Shown piece by piece: positions 1 through 13,189 of a stretch of DNA of 64,000 nucleotides. The notes beneath the pieces were generated by a model. The model saw nothing but the letters and a program-made list of their open reading frames with translations, was not told the DNA's origin and searched no databases. The stretch spans positions 1,352,666,356 through 1,352,730,355 of the forward strand of contig OY728128.1 in NCBI GenBank assembly GCA_963277665.1, in the 5' to 3' direction. Every line of letters starts with the position of its first letter. Position 1 is the stretch's first letter. This stretch comes from Viscum album. Lineage: Eukaryota > Streptophyta > Magnoliopsida > Santalales > Viscaceae. Position numbers and translations under genes: made by a program.

Positions 1-119
1 ACAGTACTGAATGTTCATCTTTAGAATTATGAAAACTATGACTTCTAGACTTCTAGACACTACTGTTAGATGAAAACATCTAATCTCCAAAGTTTTCTAG
101 ACCGTTCATATTATACCAA
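1..119 (-). other. Partial third internal region, cut by the window edge
   Basis: Homologous to 3774-3893. By alignment its PPT would lie roughly 50 bp left of the window, so another LTR probably continues there. The hairpin at 66-83 is intact; the PBS is decayed (ATTGGTATAATATG). Confidence 0.6.
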
Positions 120-3100
120 TTATAAGGATCCAGCCATAAACATTACATAATAGAGGACCTTTCACCAATCTAGGTTCTAAAGATTTAGATACAAGCTTAT
201 AATTTTATCAGATTTGTGATAAAATTAAATAACAAAAGCCAAACTTCACATCGACGCACATAAAAATGATGGCATCCAACTTTGGACTTCAAAGTGACCT
301 CTGAAAAATAATTTTAAAAAAGGGATGAGCATTAAATTTCCTATTAAGGGGTTTTAAAAATAACTCATAAATTATTTTTAAAACATTTCTTGAAATTTAT
401 ATACTAATACCTAACAACACTAGAAAGCTTTTAGAAAACAAGCTTTTCGTCAAAATAATGATATTTGAAAATTATTTGGGGATTCTCTTTTGAAAATATT
501 AATTTTCTAGGGGTATTTAATGATACTTGATAGACCATGTCTAAAATCCCAACATAAGGTCACTAGTCATAACTAAGACTTATGATTTCACTTCTCGTAA
601 CGTCACACAATTCACTAGTGACAATTTTTTAAAATGTTTTCCCACAGACATGCCTTTATCACCTCTAACAAAAAACATTTCCAAAGTCCTTACATAATTT
701 TATTGTCTTTAAAAGAAAATAACCATTCCTTTTACATATCTTCAAAATTTTCTCAAGTGTTTCTGAAACCAATTTTTGATGAATCCTATGTTTTAAATTT
801 AAACCTTTATTTTTGAACCATAAATAAAATGGAAAATGAAATAATGAACACTTGAATTTTTAAACATATATATGATTTTACCTTCTTCAAATAAATGCAA
901 AGAATAAATAATTATGTGACTCATTTTAAATTATTAAAGAAAAATCCATGTAAAACATGTAACAATTGTTATGTATGTCAATATATACATATATATATAT
1001 ATATAATTGTATAATATAATTCATAAATTTTATCCCACATTCATACATGTCTTGAAAATTAAAATATGTAATATATATATATATACTTAAATAACATAAA
1101 GTGGTAAATAATAGTATATACTCATAGATTTTGCAGTGCCCATATTACCATAAAATCCTTCTTGCACTAAGCTTTGATAAATGATAAATTCACTTCTCAC
1201 AAACGCGTTCATGTATATACATAATTTAAAAAAAACAAAATGACATGGAAAAATAATGATGTATGGCCATAAAACATAATCATCAAACATAAACTCAAAC
1301 ATCACTCAAATATTTCTAAACCATAAGTTAAACAACTGGGATTTTTTCATAATAATGTGTATATATATATATATGAATATATTATGTGTGTGTGTGTGTA
1401 AATGATAAGGAATTATCATTACACAAAACTGTAGAACAAATTCATGTCTTTGACAAATAAAATATAAGTTTCCAACAAAAATCATAAAATACAATTTTTA
1501 AGACATAATTAATCTTATCTCACCATCATGTATTAAAACATTATTTGATAAAAATAATTCATTTCATATCAAATTTGAACATATAATTAAAACATAAATT
1601 ATATACATGAATAAATTAACTTATGGAATATTTATGAATTTGAACACAACTATATATTTAAATCCCTTGCAAATAATTATGAAAATCATTGATAGAATTT
1701 GAATAAACTATATTTGTAAAACATTTTTTGTGGTAATGAAAACAACCCATCAAATAACCACTAAAATTTAATTCCCCTTACATATTTTTGTTCTGAAAAA
1801 TGCATATAATAAATAGAAAAAATATCTATAAATACATATGTATACACCATTATATACATATATATACTAATGATGATAATTTCATCACTTAAATAATTTA
1901 GATCAAGGACTCCAATTACTTTTTAATAAACCCTTACATAAATTAAGTAGATTATAAAGAACTTAAAACACCAAAATCATAAATAATCCCTTACTTGAAT
2001 TGATGGAGAAAAAAAAAGAATTTCTGTTGCTTCAGACTCCTACTGCACATCAATTTGGTTTTCCAAAATCATATTCACACACCCTCACTTCACTCCAGAC
2101 TTCCAGACTAAGTTGCAAATGAAAATATAAATAACATCTCAAGCTTGAATAGCAAGAAGAGATTGCAGATAACCAACTGATAAATATAAATTTTACACCC
2201 AAAAAATCACCAAAGAAGATTCATTTGAATTACAACAGGGAATCCAAACAAAGTAGAAATGGAAAAGAGTAAATAAACGGATGATGATTGTTATTAGACA
2301 AAATGACAATCAGATTCAACAGTCTGCAAGAAAAGGTGGAAAGAATATGGGATTTTGACAAAACCAAATATGACCTTGATTCAAACAAAACACTTTCCTT
2401 GCATGAAACCAAAGACTAGGAATAGTTTGAATTCCATACCATCAATAGAACCCTAGTCGCGCTTGTATACCGTAGACATCACTCAGATCCCTTGGCCTCG
2501 ACTCCTACGTAGATGATCGATCATAGCCTCAGCTTCTCCGTGCCTGCATGATGCCTCCGGCCTCAGCACAACCCGACTTTGCAGCACGAAACTCTCCATA
2601 CGCGAACAAATGACTGTAACACTATCGATCGTGGAATGTGACTCTTGTGCGACACAAACCTGTCGCCCTCGCCCTCGAAGAAACCCTCGCAATGGTGCTC
2701 TCAACTCACTGAAACCAGAAACCTTCAAACCCCCAATCCTATTTTTTCTTCTTATTATTATTCTTATTATTATTATTATTATATTAATATCATTATATAT
2801 ATTATTTCTTTAACAAACACTATTTATATAAATATTATAAGTATATTATTTTAAGATTAACTTTAACATTAAAGATTATAATTTCTTATTTGTAAAACAA
2901 AATATATTTTATATAATAAAAACATTTTTTATAATTTGAAAATAATAATTAATATATTTATTTAAAAAAATTCCATAATTCATAATTTATGAAGTAATAG
3001 TTATAAAAAAAATTTAATTATAAAACCAAAATTTATAAAGTAATAGTTTAAAAAAATAATTTACTCATACTTTATAATTATAATATCATATATATATATA

Positions 3101-3725
3101 TATATATATATATCATATTTTTAAAACCAAAATATTTAAAACCCAAATAATTTCAATATAATCATTCAAAAGTTTGATTAAATATTTATTTTCTTATATT
3201 GGAATGTGAATATTAATAGTGCATTTTTTAACAAAATAATGCTACTTAAAAATATTGGCATCATTATTACAACATACAATATTTTAAAATAATAATTTTA
3301 AATGACATGTATAATATCAATATATAATTAAAATAAATAAAATCATAAATTTATAATAGTATTATTTTTATATTGTATTCATAATTTTATATAATTCAAA
3401 ACTAATATAGATATACATATTATATTTTGAAAATCAAAATAAATAATATTCATATATAATTATCTTTTAAAATATTTTATTAAATAATTTTTTTGATAAA
3501 AGTGAATTTTATTTAATAAAAGTAGTTATTATAAAACATTCGTTAAACAAAGTAGCATAATATTTACTTTTATATTGAATTTTAAAAATTGTACTTGTAA
3601 TAAAATAATTAATTTCAATTATTATTTTAAAGAAAATCGTCTTAAAAATGTTTAAATTATAAATAGATTAATTTAATAAAATATTTTCATAATAAAACTT
3701 GGTTTAGAATTTCTGGTCTATTACA
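120..3725 (-). repeat. LTR copy 1 of the tandem array
   Basis: Third collinear copy. Its start reads TGTAATAGACC after a shortened polypurine tract (TTTTGAGGGAG). Its GC-rich island is at about 2440-2730. It contains several TA microsatellites (for example 3088-3112). The end near 120 is assigned from ATTGGTATAATATG, a decayed version of the PBS seen in copy 2. Confidence 0.7.
2820..2830 (-). promoter_or_regulatory. LTR TATA box, copy 1
   Basis: The same TATATAAATAG motif as in the other two LTR copies, at the homologous position. Confidence 0.5.
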
Positions 3726-3893
3726 CTCCCTCAAAATAATTACATCCTTACAATTCATTTCATTGGACTAAAAACAATTCTGAATTTTCATCTTTAGAAT
3801 TACGAAAATTATGACTGCTAGGCTTCTAGACACTATTGTTAGATGACAACATCTAATATCCAAAGTTGTCTATATTGTTCCTCTAATACCAAT
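3726..3893 (-). other. Minimal internal region between LTR copies 2 and 1 (PBS to PPT)
   Basis: About 168 bp. The PBS TGGTATTAGAG at 3881-3891 (minus strand) matches the tRNA-Met type with one mismatch over its first 11 bases. The PPT TTTTGAGGGAG is at 3726-3736. A 7-bp hairpin with a 4-nt loop lies at 3839-3856. No ORF. Confidence 0.7.
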
Positions 3894-6800
3894 TATAAGG
3901 ACCCAACCATAATCATTACATAGTAGAGGACCTTTCACCGGTCTAGGTTTTGGAGAGTTATATATGAGCTTATAATTTTATCATAGATGTGATAAAATTA
4001 AACAACAAAAGCCAAACTTCACTTCCACATGTGTAAAAATGATGGCATCCAACTTTGGAATTCAAAGTGTCCTCTGAAAAATAATTTTAAAACAAGGGGT
4101 GAGGATTAAATTTCCCAGTAAGGGGTTTTGAAAAACAACTCATAAATTCTTTTTAAAACATTTCTTGAAATTTATATACCAATACCTAAAAACATTTGAA
4201 AGCTTTTAGAAAACAAACTTTTCATCAAAATAATGATATTTGAAAATTATTTGGGGATTCTCTATTGAAAATATTAATTTTCTGTAGGTCTTTAATTATA
4301 CTTGATGGACCATGTCTAAAATCCAAACATAAGGTCACTGTTCATAACTAAGACTTACGATTTCACTTCCTGTAATGTCATACAATTCACTAGATCTAAT
4401 TTTAGAAAACATTTTCCCATGGATCTTCCTTTCTCACCTCTAACCAAAAACATTTCCAAAGTCCTTAAATAATTTTATTGTCTTTAAAATAAAATAACCA
4501 CTCATTTCACATGTCTTAAAAATTTTCTCAACTATTTTTTAAATTGATTTTTGAAGAATCCCATGTTTTAAATTTACATCTTTATTTTTGAACAATAAAT
4601 AAAATGGAAAATCAAATAATGGCCACTTGAATTTGTAAACACATATATGATTTTTCCTTCTTCAAATAAATTCAAAGAATAAATAATTATGTGACTCATT
4701 TTAAATTATTAAAAAAAATTTCTAAGTAAAACATGTAACAATTGTTTTGTATGTCAATATATAAATATATATATATATACATATATATAATTTTATACCA
4801 TAATTCATAAATTTTATCCCACATTCATACATTTCTTTTACAATTAAAACATGTAATATCTATATACTTAAATAACATAAAGTCAAAAAAATTAATATAT
4901 ACACATAGATTTCGAAATACCCATATTACCATAAAATCTTCCTTGCACTAAACTTTGATAAATGAGAAATTCACTTCTTGCAGATAAGTTCATGTATATA
5001 CATAATTTAAAAAAATGACATGTAAAAATAATGATGTATGTCCATAAAACATAATCATCAAACATAAACTCAAACATCAATCAAATATTTATAAACCATA
5101 AGTTAAAAAACCTAAAGTTTTCCATAATAATGTGTATATATGTGTGTATATATATAAACAATAAGGAATTATCATTACACAAAATCATGGAAAAAATTCA
5201 TGTCTTTGACAAAAAAATATAAGTTTCCAAAAAAAGAATAAAATACAATTTTTAAGACATAATTTATCTTATCTCACTCTCATATTTTAAAACATGATTT
5301 AATAAAAATACTTCATTTCATATCAATTTTGAACATATAATTACAAAAATAAATTATATACATAAATAAATTAACTGATGGAATATTTATGAATTTCAAC
5401 ATAGCTATATATATAAATCCCTTGCAAACAATTATGAAATGATTTGATAGAAATTGAACAAAATATCTTTGAAAAACATTTTTGGTTGTAATGAAAATAA
5501 CCAATCAAATAACCACTAATATTTAATTCCCCATATATATTTTTATTCTGAAAAATACAAATAATAAATAGAAAAAATATTTATAAATAAATATGTATAC
5601 AGCATTATATAAATATATATACTAATGATGATAATTTCATCACTTATAGAATTTTGATCAACGACCGCAATTACTTTTTAATTCACCCTTACAAAAATTA
5701 TGTATATTATAAAGAACTTAAAATGCCAAAATCATAAATAATCCCTTATTTGAATTGGTGGAGAAAACAGAAGAAATTCTATTGTTGTGGACTCTTACTA
5801 GACATCAATTTGGTTTTCCAAACATATATTCACACACCCACACTTCACTCTGGACTGCCAGACTATGTTTCAAATGGCGATATAAATAACAACTCAAGCT
5901 TTCATAGCAAGCTGAGATTGCAGACATCCAACAGATAAATATAAATTTTACACCCAAAAAATCACCAAAGTAGATTCATTCAGATAAAAATAGTGAATCT
6001 AAACAAAACAGTAAGGGAAAAGAATTAATAAATGGATGAACATTGTTATTAGAGAAAATGACAGTTAGATTCAACAGTCCGCAAGAAAAGGTGGAAAGAA
6101 GATTGGATTTTGAAAAAACTGAATATGACGTAGATTCAGACAAAACACCTACCTCGCCTAAAACTAAAGACTAGGAATAGGTTTATTTCGATACTAGTAA
6201 TAGAACCCTAGCTGCACTTGGATTTTTTCGACATCACTTAGATCCCTCGGCCTCAACTCCTATAAATATGACTGATCGCAGCCTCAGCTTCCCCCTGCCT
6301 ACGCAACACCTCTAGCCATAGCACAACCCAACTTCATAGCATGACACTCCATGGATGCGGATAGATGAATGAAACACCGGCGACCATGGCGTGCAACTCT
6401 CATATGACACGAACCTGTCGCCCTCAAAGAAACCCTCGCAAAAGCGCTCCCAACCCACTGAAACCCAAAACCTTCTTACCCCCAATCATATTTTATTATT
6501 ATTATTATTATTATATTAATATCATTATATATCTAATTTCTTTAACAAAAACTATTTATATAAATATTATAAGTATATTATTTTAAGATTAACTTTAACA
6601 TTAAATATTATAATTTCTTATTTTTAAAAGAGAATATATTTTTTATATTCTAAACATGTTTTATAATTCAAAACAAATAATTAATATATTTATTTAAACT
6701 AATTTTTTTCATAATTCATAATTTAAGAAGTAATAATTGTAAAAATAATTTAATTATAAAACAAAACTTTATAAACTAATAGTTTAAAAAAAATACTCAT

Positions 6801-7459
6801 ACTTTATAATTATAATCTCATATATATATATATATATATATATCATATTTTGAAAACAAAAAATATATAAAACCCAAATAATTTCAATATAATAATTCAC
6901 ATGTTAGATTAAATATTTATTTCTTAAATTGGAATATGGATATTAATAGTTCATTTTTTTACAAATTAATGCTACTTAAAAATATTGAAATCATTATTAC
7001 AACATACAATATTTTAAAATAATAATTTTAAATGACATGTATAATCTCAATATCTAATTAAAATAAATAAAATTATTACTTTATAATAGTAATAGTTTTA
7101 TATTATATTCATGATTTTATATAATTCATAACTAATATACATATACATATTATATTTTGAAAATCAAAAACAAATTAACTATATTCATATATAATTATCA
7201 TTCAAAATATTTTATTAAATAAATTTTTTTATAAAAGTAAATTTTATTTAATAAAAGTATTTATTCTAAAATAATATTTAACTAAAGTAAAATAATTTTT
7301 AATTTTATAATTTATTTGAAAATTATACTTGTAATAAAAAAGTTAATTTCAATTATTATTGTAAAGAAATCTCTCTTAAAAATGTTTAAATTATAAATAA
7401 ATCCATTTAATAAAATAGTTTCATAATAAAACTTGGTTCTGAATTTCTGGGTTGTTACA
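3894..7459 (-). repeat. LTR copy 2 of the tandem array
   Basis: It is collinear with the copies at 120-3725 and 7633-11230, including the TATATAAATAG box, GC-rich island (about 6180-6480) and AT-rich tail. Its start is marked by the polypurine tract TTTTGAGGGGGGAATAA directly upstream on the minus strand. Its end is marked by CCTTATAATTGGTATTAGAG, which resembles an LTR end followed by a tRNA-Met PBS (consensus TGGTATCAGAGC). Confidence 0.75.
6552..6562 (-). promoter_or_regulatory. LTR TATA box, copy 2
   Basis: The same TATATAAATAG motif as in the other two LTR copies, at the homologous position. Confidence 0.5.
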
Positions 7460-7632
7460 TTATTCCCCCCTCAAAATAATTTTATCCTAGAAATTCATTT
7501 CATCAGACTGAAAACAATTCTAAATTTTCATCTTGAGAATTATGAAAACTAGGACTGTTTGACTTTTAGACACTACTGTTAGACGACGACGTCTAATCTC
7601 CAAGGTTGTCTAGACTTTTCCTCTGTTAAAAA
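7460..7632 (-). other. Minimal internal region between LTR copies 3 and 2 (PBS-like to PPT)
   Basis: About 173 bp. The PPT (TTTTGAGGGGGGAATAA, minus strand) occupies 7460-7476 and abuts the next LTR. The PBS is decayed (TTTTTAACAGAG near 7621-7632). Between them is a perfect 7-bp hairpin at 7579-7596. There is no coding capacity. Confidence 0.65.
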
Positions 7633-8868
7633 TTATAAGGATACAACCTTAAACATTACATAGTAGAGGACCTATCACCGGTCTAGGTTCTGGAGATTTA
7701 GATACAAGCTTACAATTTTATCAGAGTTGCGATAAAATTATACAACAAAAGCCAAACTTTGCTTCTGCGTGCGTAAAAAACGGTGGCGTCCAACTTTGGA
7801 CTTCAAAGTGACCTGTGAAAAATAATTTTAAAATAAGGGGTGACCATTAAATTTCCCATTAAGGGATTTGAAAAATATATGATATATTATTTTTAAAACA
7901 TTTCTTAAAATTTATATACTTATACCTAACAACACCTGAAATCTTTTAGAAAATAATATTTTCATCAAAATAATGATATTTGAGAATTCTTTGTGGATTC
8001 TCCTTTGAATATATTAATTTTATGTGGGTCGTTAATGATACTTTATTGACCATGTCTAAAATCCAAACATAAGGTCATTGGTCATAACTAAGACTTACGG
8101 GTTCACTTCCCGTAATGTCACATAATTCACGAGTGCCAATTTTCAAAAACTTTTTCCCATTGACCTGCCTTTCTAATCTCTAACCCAAAACATTTCCAAA
8201 GTCCTTACATAATATTATTGTATTTAAAATAAAATAACCATTCCTTTTACATGTCGTCAAAATTTTCTCAAGTGTTTCTGAAACCGATTTTCAAAGAATC
8301 CTATATTTTAAATTTACATCATTATTTATAAACTATAAATAAAATAGTAAATGAAATAATGAACATTTGAATTTGTAAACACATATATGATTTTTCCTTC
8401 TTCAAATAAATACAAAGAATAAATAATTATGTGAATTGTTTTAAATTATTAAATAAAAATTCCATGTCAAACATGTATCAATTGTTTTGTATGTCAATAT
8501 ATATATATATATATATATAATTTTATAACATAATTAATAAATTTTATCCCAAATTCATACATGTCTTGTGCAATTAAAAAATGTAATATATATATATACT
8601 TAAATAACATAGAGTTGGAAAAAATTGAATATACACATAGATTTTGCAATACCCATATTACCATAAAATCCTTCTTGCACTAAACATTGATAAATGAGAA
8701 ATTAACTTCTCGCAAACGCATTCATGTATAAACATAATTTAAAAAAAACAAAATGACATGAAAAAATAATGATGTATGGAAATAAAACATAATCATCAAA
8801 CATAAACTCAAACATCACTTCAATAATTATAAAACATAAGTTAAATAACCTAAAGAATTCCATAATAA

Positions 8869-8894
8869 TGTGTGTGTGTGTGTGTGTGTGTGTG
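8869..8894. repeat. (TG)13 microsatellite
   Basis: Perfect TG dinucleotide run inside LTR copy 3. The other LTR copies have short TG/TA runs at the homologous place. Confidence 0.95.
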
Positions 8895-9987
8895 AATATA
8901 TATATATAAACGATAAGGAATTGTCATTACCTAAAACTGCAGAACAAATTCATGTCTTTGACAAATAAAATATAAGTTTCCAACAAAAAGCATAAAATAC
9001 AATTTTTAAGACATAATTAATCTTATCTAACCGTCATGTATTAAAACATGATTTGATAAAAATAATTCATTTCATATCAAATTTGAACATATAATTAAAA
9101 CACAAATTGTATACATAAATAAGTTAACCAATGGAATATTCATGAATTTTAACATAGCTATATATATAAATCCCTTGCAAACAATTATGAAAATCTTTCA
9201 AAGAAATTGAACAAACTATCTTTGAAAAAAAAATTGGTGGTATTGAAAACAAACAATTAAATAACCATTGAAATTTAATTCCCCTTTCATATTTTTGTTC
9301 TAAAAAATACATATAATAAATAGAAAAAAATATTTATAAATACATATTTATATATAATTATATACATATATATACTAATGATCATAATTTCATCACTTAC
9401 AGAATTTAGATTAAGGACTGCAATTACTTTTTAATACACCCTTAGAGAAATTAAGTAGATTATGAAGAACTTAAAATGCCAAAATAATAAATAATCCCTT
9501 ACTTGAATTGATGGAGCAAAACAAAAGAAGTTATGTTGCTACGGACTCTTATTGGACATAAATTTGGTTTTCCAAACTCATATTCACACACCCTCACTTC
9601 ACTCCGGACTGCCAAATTAAGTTGAAAATAGAGATATAAATAATGGATCAAGCTTGCATATAAAGATGAGATTACAGACTACCAACAGATAAATATAAAG
9701 TTTACACCCAAACAATCACCAAAGCAGATTCTTTTGGATAACAATAGTGAATCCAAACAAAACAGAAAAGGGAAGGAGTCCATAAATAGACAAAAAAATT
9801 TATTAGAAAAAATGACAATCAGATTCAACAGTTCGTAAGAAAAGGTGGAATAAAGATTGGATTTTGACAAAACCGAATATGATGTAGATTCAGAAAAAAC
9901 ACCTACCTCACCTAAAACTGAAGACTATGAATAGGTTGATTTCCATACCAGCAATAGAACCCTAACTCCCCTGGGATCCCATTGACA

Positions 9988-10212
9988 TCACTCGGATCCC
10001 TCGCCCTCGGCTCCTACGAAGATGACTGATTGTGGCCTCAGCTTATCCTCGACCGCACGATGCCTTTGGCCTTGGTACAACCTAACTTCGCAGCATGACA
10101 CTCCCCAGACATGGACAGATAACTGCAACACCAGCGGCCATGGCGTGTGACTCTCATGCGACATGAACCCGTCGCCCTCGAAGAAACCCTCGCGATGGCG
10201 CTCCCAACCCAC
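9988..10212 (-). other. GC-rich leader island with a ~70-codon open frame
   Basis: In the presumed 5' leader of the LTR transcript, about 100 nt downstream of the TATA box, a GC-rich island contains a frame reading WERHREGFFEGDGF...SHESHTP...VSCCEV...SVIFVG, ending at 9988. The same frame can be followed in the other two copies (about 6230-6440 and 2490-2700), where it is broken by one or a few stops. No ATG opens it here (first usable codon is GTG) and no family is recognised. It could be a relic of coding sequence, a leader peptide, or simply a GC-rich RNA element. Confidence 0.3.
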
Positions 10213-10256
10213 TGAAACCCAAAACCTTCATACCACTAATCCGATTTTCTTCTTCT

Positions 10257-10258
10257 TC

Positions 10259-10291
<33 letters not shown>
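10257..10291. repeat. (TTA)n microsatellite downstream of the LTR TATA box
   Basis: ATT/TTA run preceded by TTC repeats. Shorter versions occur at the homologous places near 2745-2782 and 6492-6514. Confidence 0.9.
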
Positions 10292-10294
<3 letters not shown>

Positions 10295-10329
10295 TAATAT
10301 CATTATATATCTAATTTCTTTAACAAACA

Positions 10330-10340
10330 CTATTTATATA
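10330..10340 (-). promoter_or_regulatory. LTR TATA box, copy 3
   Basis: TATATAAATAG on the minus strand, conserved in all three LTRs and placed just upstream of a (TTA)n tract and the GC-rich island. This is the expected order for U3-TATA-R. The start site is not determined. Confidence 0.5.
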
Positions 10341-11230
10341 AATATTATAAGTATATTGTTTTAAGATTAACTTTAACATTAAAGATTAAAATTTCTTATT
10401 TATAAATAGAATATATTTTTTATAATCTAAATATATTTTATAATCTAAAACTAATAACTAATATATTTATTTAAACTAATTTTTTTCGTAATTCATAATT
10501 TATGAAGTAATAGTTATAAAAATAATTTAATTATAAAATAAAACTTTATAAGGTAATAGTTTTAAAAAATAATTTATTCATACTTTATAATTATAATCTC
10601 ATATATATATATATCATATTTTGAAAACCAAAATATATAAAACCCAAATAATTTCAATATAATCATTCACATGTTAGATTAAATATTTATTTTCTTAAAT
10701 TAGAATGTGAATATTAATAGTGCATTTTTTTACAAAATAATGCTACTTAAAAATATTAACATCATTATTACAACATACAATATTTTAAAATAATAATTTT
10801 AAATGGCATGTATAATCTCAATATCTAATTAAAATAAATAAAATTATCACTTTATAATAGTATTAGTTTTATATTATATTCATAATTTTTTATAATTCAA
10901 AACTAATATACATATACATATTATATTTTTGAAAATCACAAAAAATTAACTATATTAATATATAATTATCATTTAAAATATTTTAATAAATAATATTTTT
11001 GATAAAAGTAAATTTTATTTAATAAAATTAGTTATTCTAAAATATTATTTAAAAAAAGTAAAATAATATTTACTTTTAGAATAAATTTGAAATTTGTAGT
11101 TCTAATAAAACAATTAATTTCAATTATTATTTTAAATAAAAATGTCTTAAATTTTTTTAAATTATAAATAAATACATTTAATAAAATATTTTCATAATAA
11201 AACTTGGTTTAGAATTTCTAGGTTGTTACA

Positions 11231-13189
11231 TATTTGTTTTCAATCCAAGATAAGAAGAAATAACATATGAAAATAGATCAAATTTGCTAATTAGAATACA
11301 ATCAATCAATCCAGGATCAGAATTCCAATAAGAGATGATAATGAGAGAAAATAATTCCAAAGAGTGGCTTCTATAAGTTCCCTGGTTGAATTAGGTTCAT
11401 AGGAGATATATTAAGAGATTAATTAGGTGTTTTGGAAAAATTACAAAACTACCCATAATTAAAAATTCTTCCAAAATACCACTGGTGAGCTAGTGGTGGC
11501 ATGTTGGATGGATGGTGTCTAAATATAGAATTACTATATCCTAGGACCCCCAATAACTAGAAGGTGTTCGTTGCAGAAATTTTTGGTTCTTTCTAAATCC
11601 ATCGTCTGACCAGTGGCCTTCTGTAGCCACCACCAAGGCCAGGCCACCTACTAAAACCACTGATCCACCTATGCCACCTCCAATGCATAAAAGATAACCT
11701 CTTAAAACTTAAAAAGAGATGTAAATTTATTAGTATGTGAAATTTTCCCTTTTGAGATATGGAAAAATATATATCTAAATCTCTTTGATAGAGATAGAAG
11801 TGTTTGGATAAAATTCATGACCATAGAATTTTATATACAAATTCACCTTGGTAAGTTAAAGAAAGATAAATCAATTGAAAAAGATGATGACACGTTGATG
11901 TATTCATTTTTATGATATTTTAACTGAAAAAGGGATTGTATTTCACAACACCATTTATATAATTTTTTTTATTGTTATGACTTTTCATTTTCTCTATAGG
12001 GGTCATGATGTGTTAGTATGTACCACTCTTAGTATATGGGTTAGACTTATTACCATTGAGAAAGGAACTCAGAGGGTAACACACTAAGTGTATCAAGAAG
12101 CTCATTAGATTTAATTTATTCTAAGATTAATAATAATTTCATTCATTTTTTTGAAACAATATTTATTCAATTCATATTGATCATAAATTAAATCACAAGT
12201 TATTCAAGTCAATAAAAGAGTATTTGGAAATTTATCTTTTATTTATTCCCAAGATAAATAAATATAGAATTTATTTGTTCTTAATATTGGTGAATATAAT
12301 ATTTATTTTTTTATAATATAAATGAATATATAAATTTTATTGAGTGAGAATAGTTATTTTATGGTTCAATTTTCAATAAAATTTCTTAGATAATTTTGAC
12401 CGAGCTAATAGCCCAAGTGGTATATTTTTATATCCATTAAAACAAACAATTATTTATTTATTTAAGTAATAATATTACATGAAAATGTAACTTAAAATAA
12501 TAGTTATTTATTTATTAGTATTTTTGAGAAATGATATGAGGTCTTTATTTATATTAAATTAAAAGAAATGATATTTGTGAGATTCTTTTAAGTTAACCTA
12601 AATATAAAAAATATAAAAAATCTAGATATTATGAAATGATATTCATCTATCTAATTTTATCCTACAAATAACCAGATAAATAAGTAGAGGGAATTATCTC
12701 ACATTTATCAATTTTCTAGAGAGACAGGGTTGGTGATTTCAATATATAATTAAAAAATTAATGAAATAAACCACTTTATTCCCCGACACCAACACTCAAG
12801 ATATCAAGAATGACATTTGTAACATCATGGAGCATGTATGGATATTGCTAGAGAAATTATATTTTTAATTTTTGAAGTATAAAAAACATCAAGACGATCG
12901 GTTTTTAGATCATTAATGTCAACAAAGAGAAAAATTTGAATGAAAAAAATTACCTCAGGTGATTATTATTTTTAAATAAGTAATTATAAATTACATGTGA
13001 TGATCCTATTAAAGGATTTATGACAATTTCATCGAGTTTAAATGAAAAAAATGAATGGATATTGCACCCTACTATTTCTATTGTTCCCAAATCCTTCAAA
13101 TAATATTAATATTTTTATTGGCGGCTCGGGTTAGGAGGGGTCTGATTCGGGTCAAGTAGGGTCAAGGTTTATATAAAAATCTAGTATTA
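11231..13189. other. Unclassified AT-rich intergenic sequence
   Basis: No ORF, transposase, RT or terminal structure was recognised. It contains a less AT-rich patch at about 11480-11690 built of purine- and pyrimidine-rich words (GGTGGC, CCACC) and stop-riddled sequence elsewhere. Probably old decayed repeat. Confidence 0.4.

Larger units (their letters stand above)
1..11230 (-). mobile_element. Tandem head-to-tail array of a long-LTR, almost internal-less retrotransposon
   Basis: Three units of about 3.73-3.77 kb repeat in direct orientation. Read on the minus strand, each begins TGTAA(C/T)A, typical of gypsy-type LTRs. Two starts (at 7459 and 3725) are preceded by a polypurine tract; the third (11230) is preceded by unrelated DNA and is the outer 5' boundary. 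About 3.6 kb later each LTR ends in a CCTTATA-like end followed by a PBS-like TTGGTATTAGAG (best in the middle unit), then only ~170 bp to the next polypurine tract. The order is therefore LTR-internal-LTR-internal-LTR-internal, running off the left edge. No gag or pol similarity is seen. Such arrays can arise by unequal recombination between LTRs. The family (Ty3/gypsy-like) is inferred only from the termini. Confidence 0.8.
7633..11230 (-). repeat. LTR copy 3 of the tandem array (outermost 5' LTR)
   Basis: The LTR starts at 11230 on the minus strand with TGTAACAACC and ends near 7633 with CCTTATA. It has an AT-rich U3-like part (11230 to about 10340), a TATATAAATAG box, a TTA microsatellite, a GC-rich island at 9960-10240, then AT-rich sequence with a (TG)13 microsatellite at 8869-8894. 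DNA to the right of 11230 is unrelated to the array. The 7633 edge is set by the PBS-like position and is approximate. Confidence 0.72.

Noticed and set aside
2610..2854. Plus-strand ORFs across the GC-rich island and TTA microsatellite
   Set aside because: They run antisense to the LTR and end in low-complexity Ile/Tyr codons from the microsatellite.
11461..11690. Shared element between 11461-11690 and 61860-61960 (GGTGGCATG-like words)
   Set aside because: Only short words in common and no collinear alignment by eye; probably coincidence of composition.
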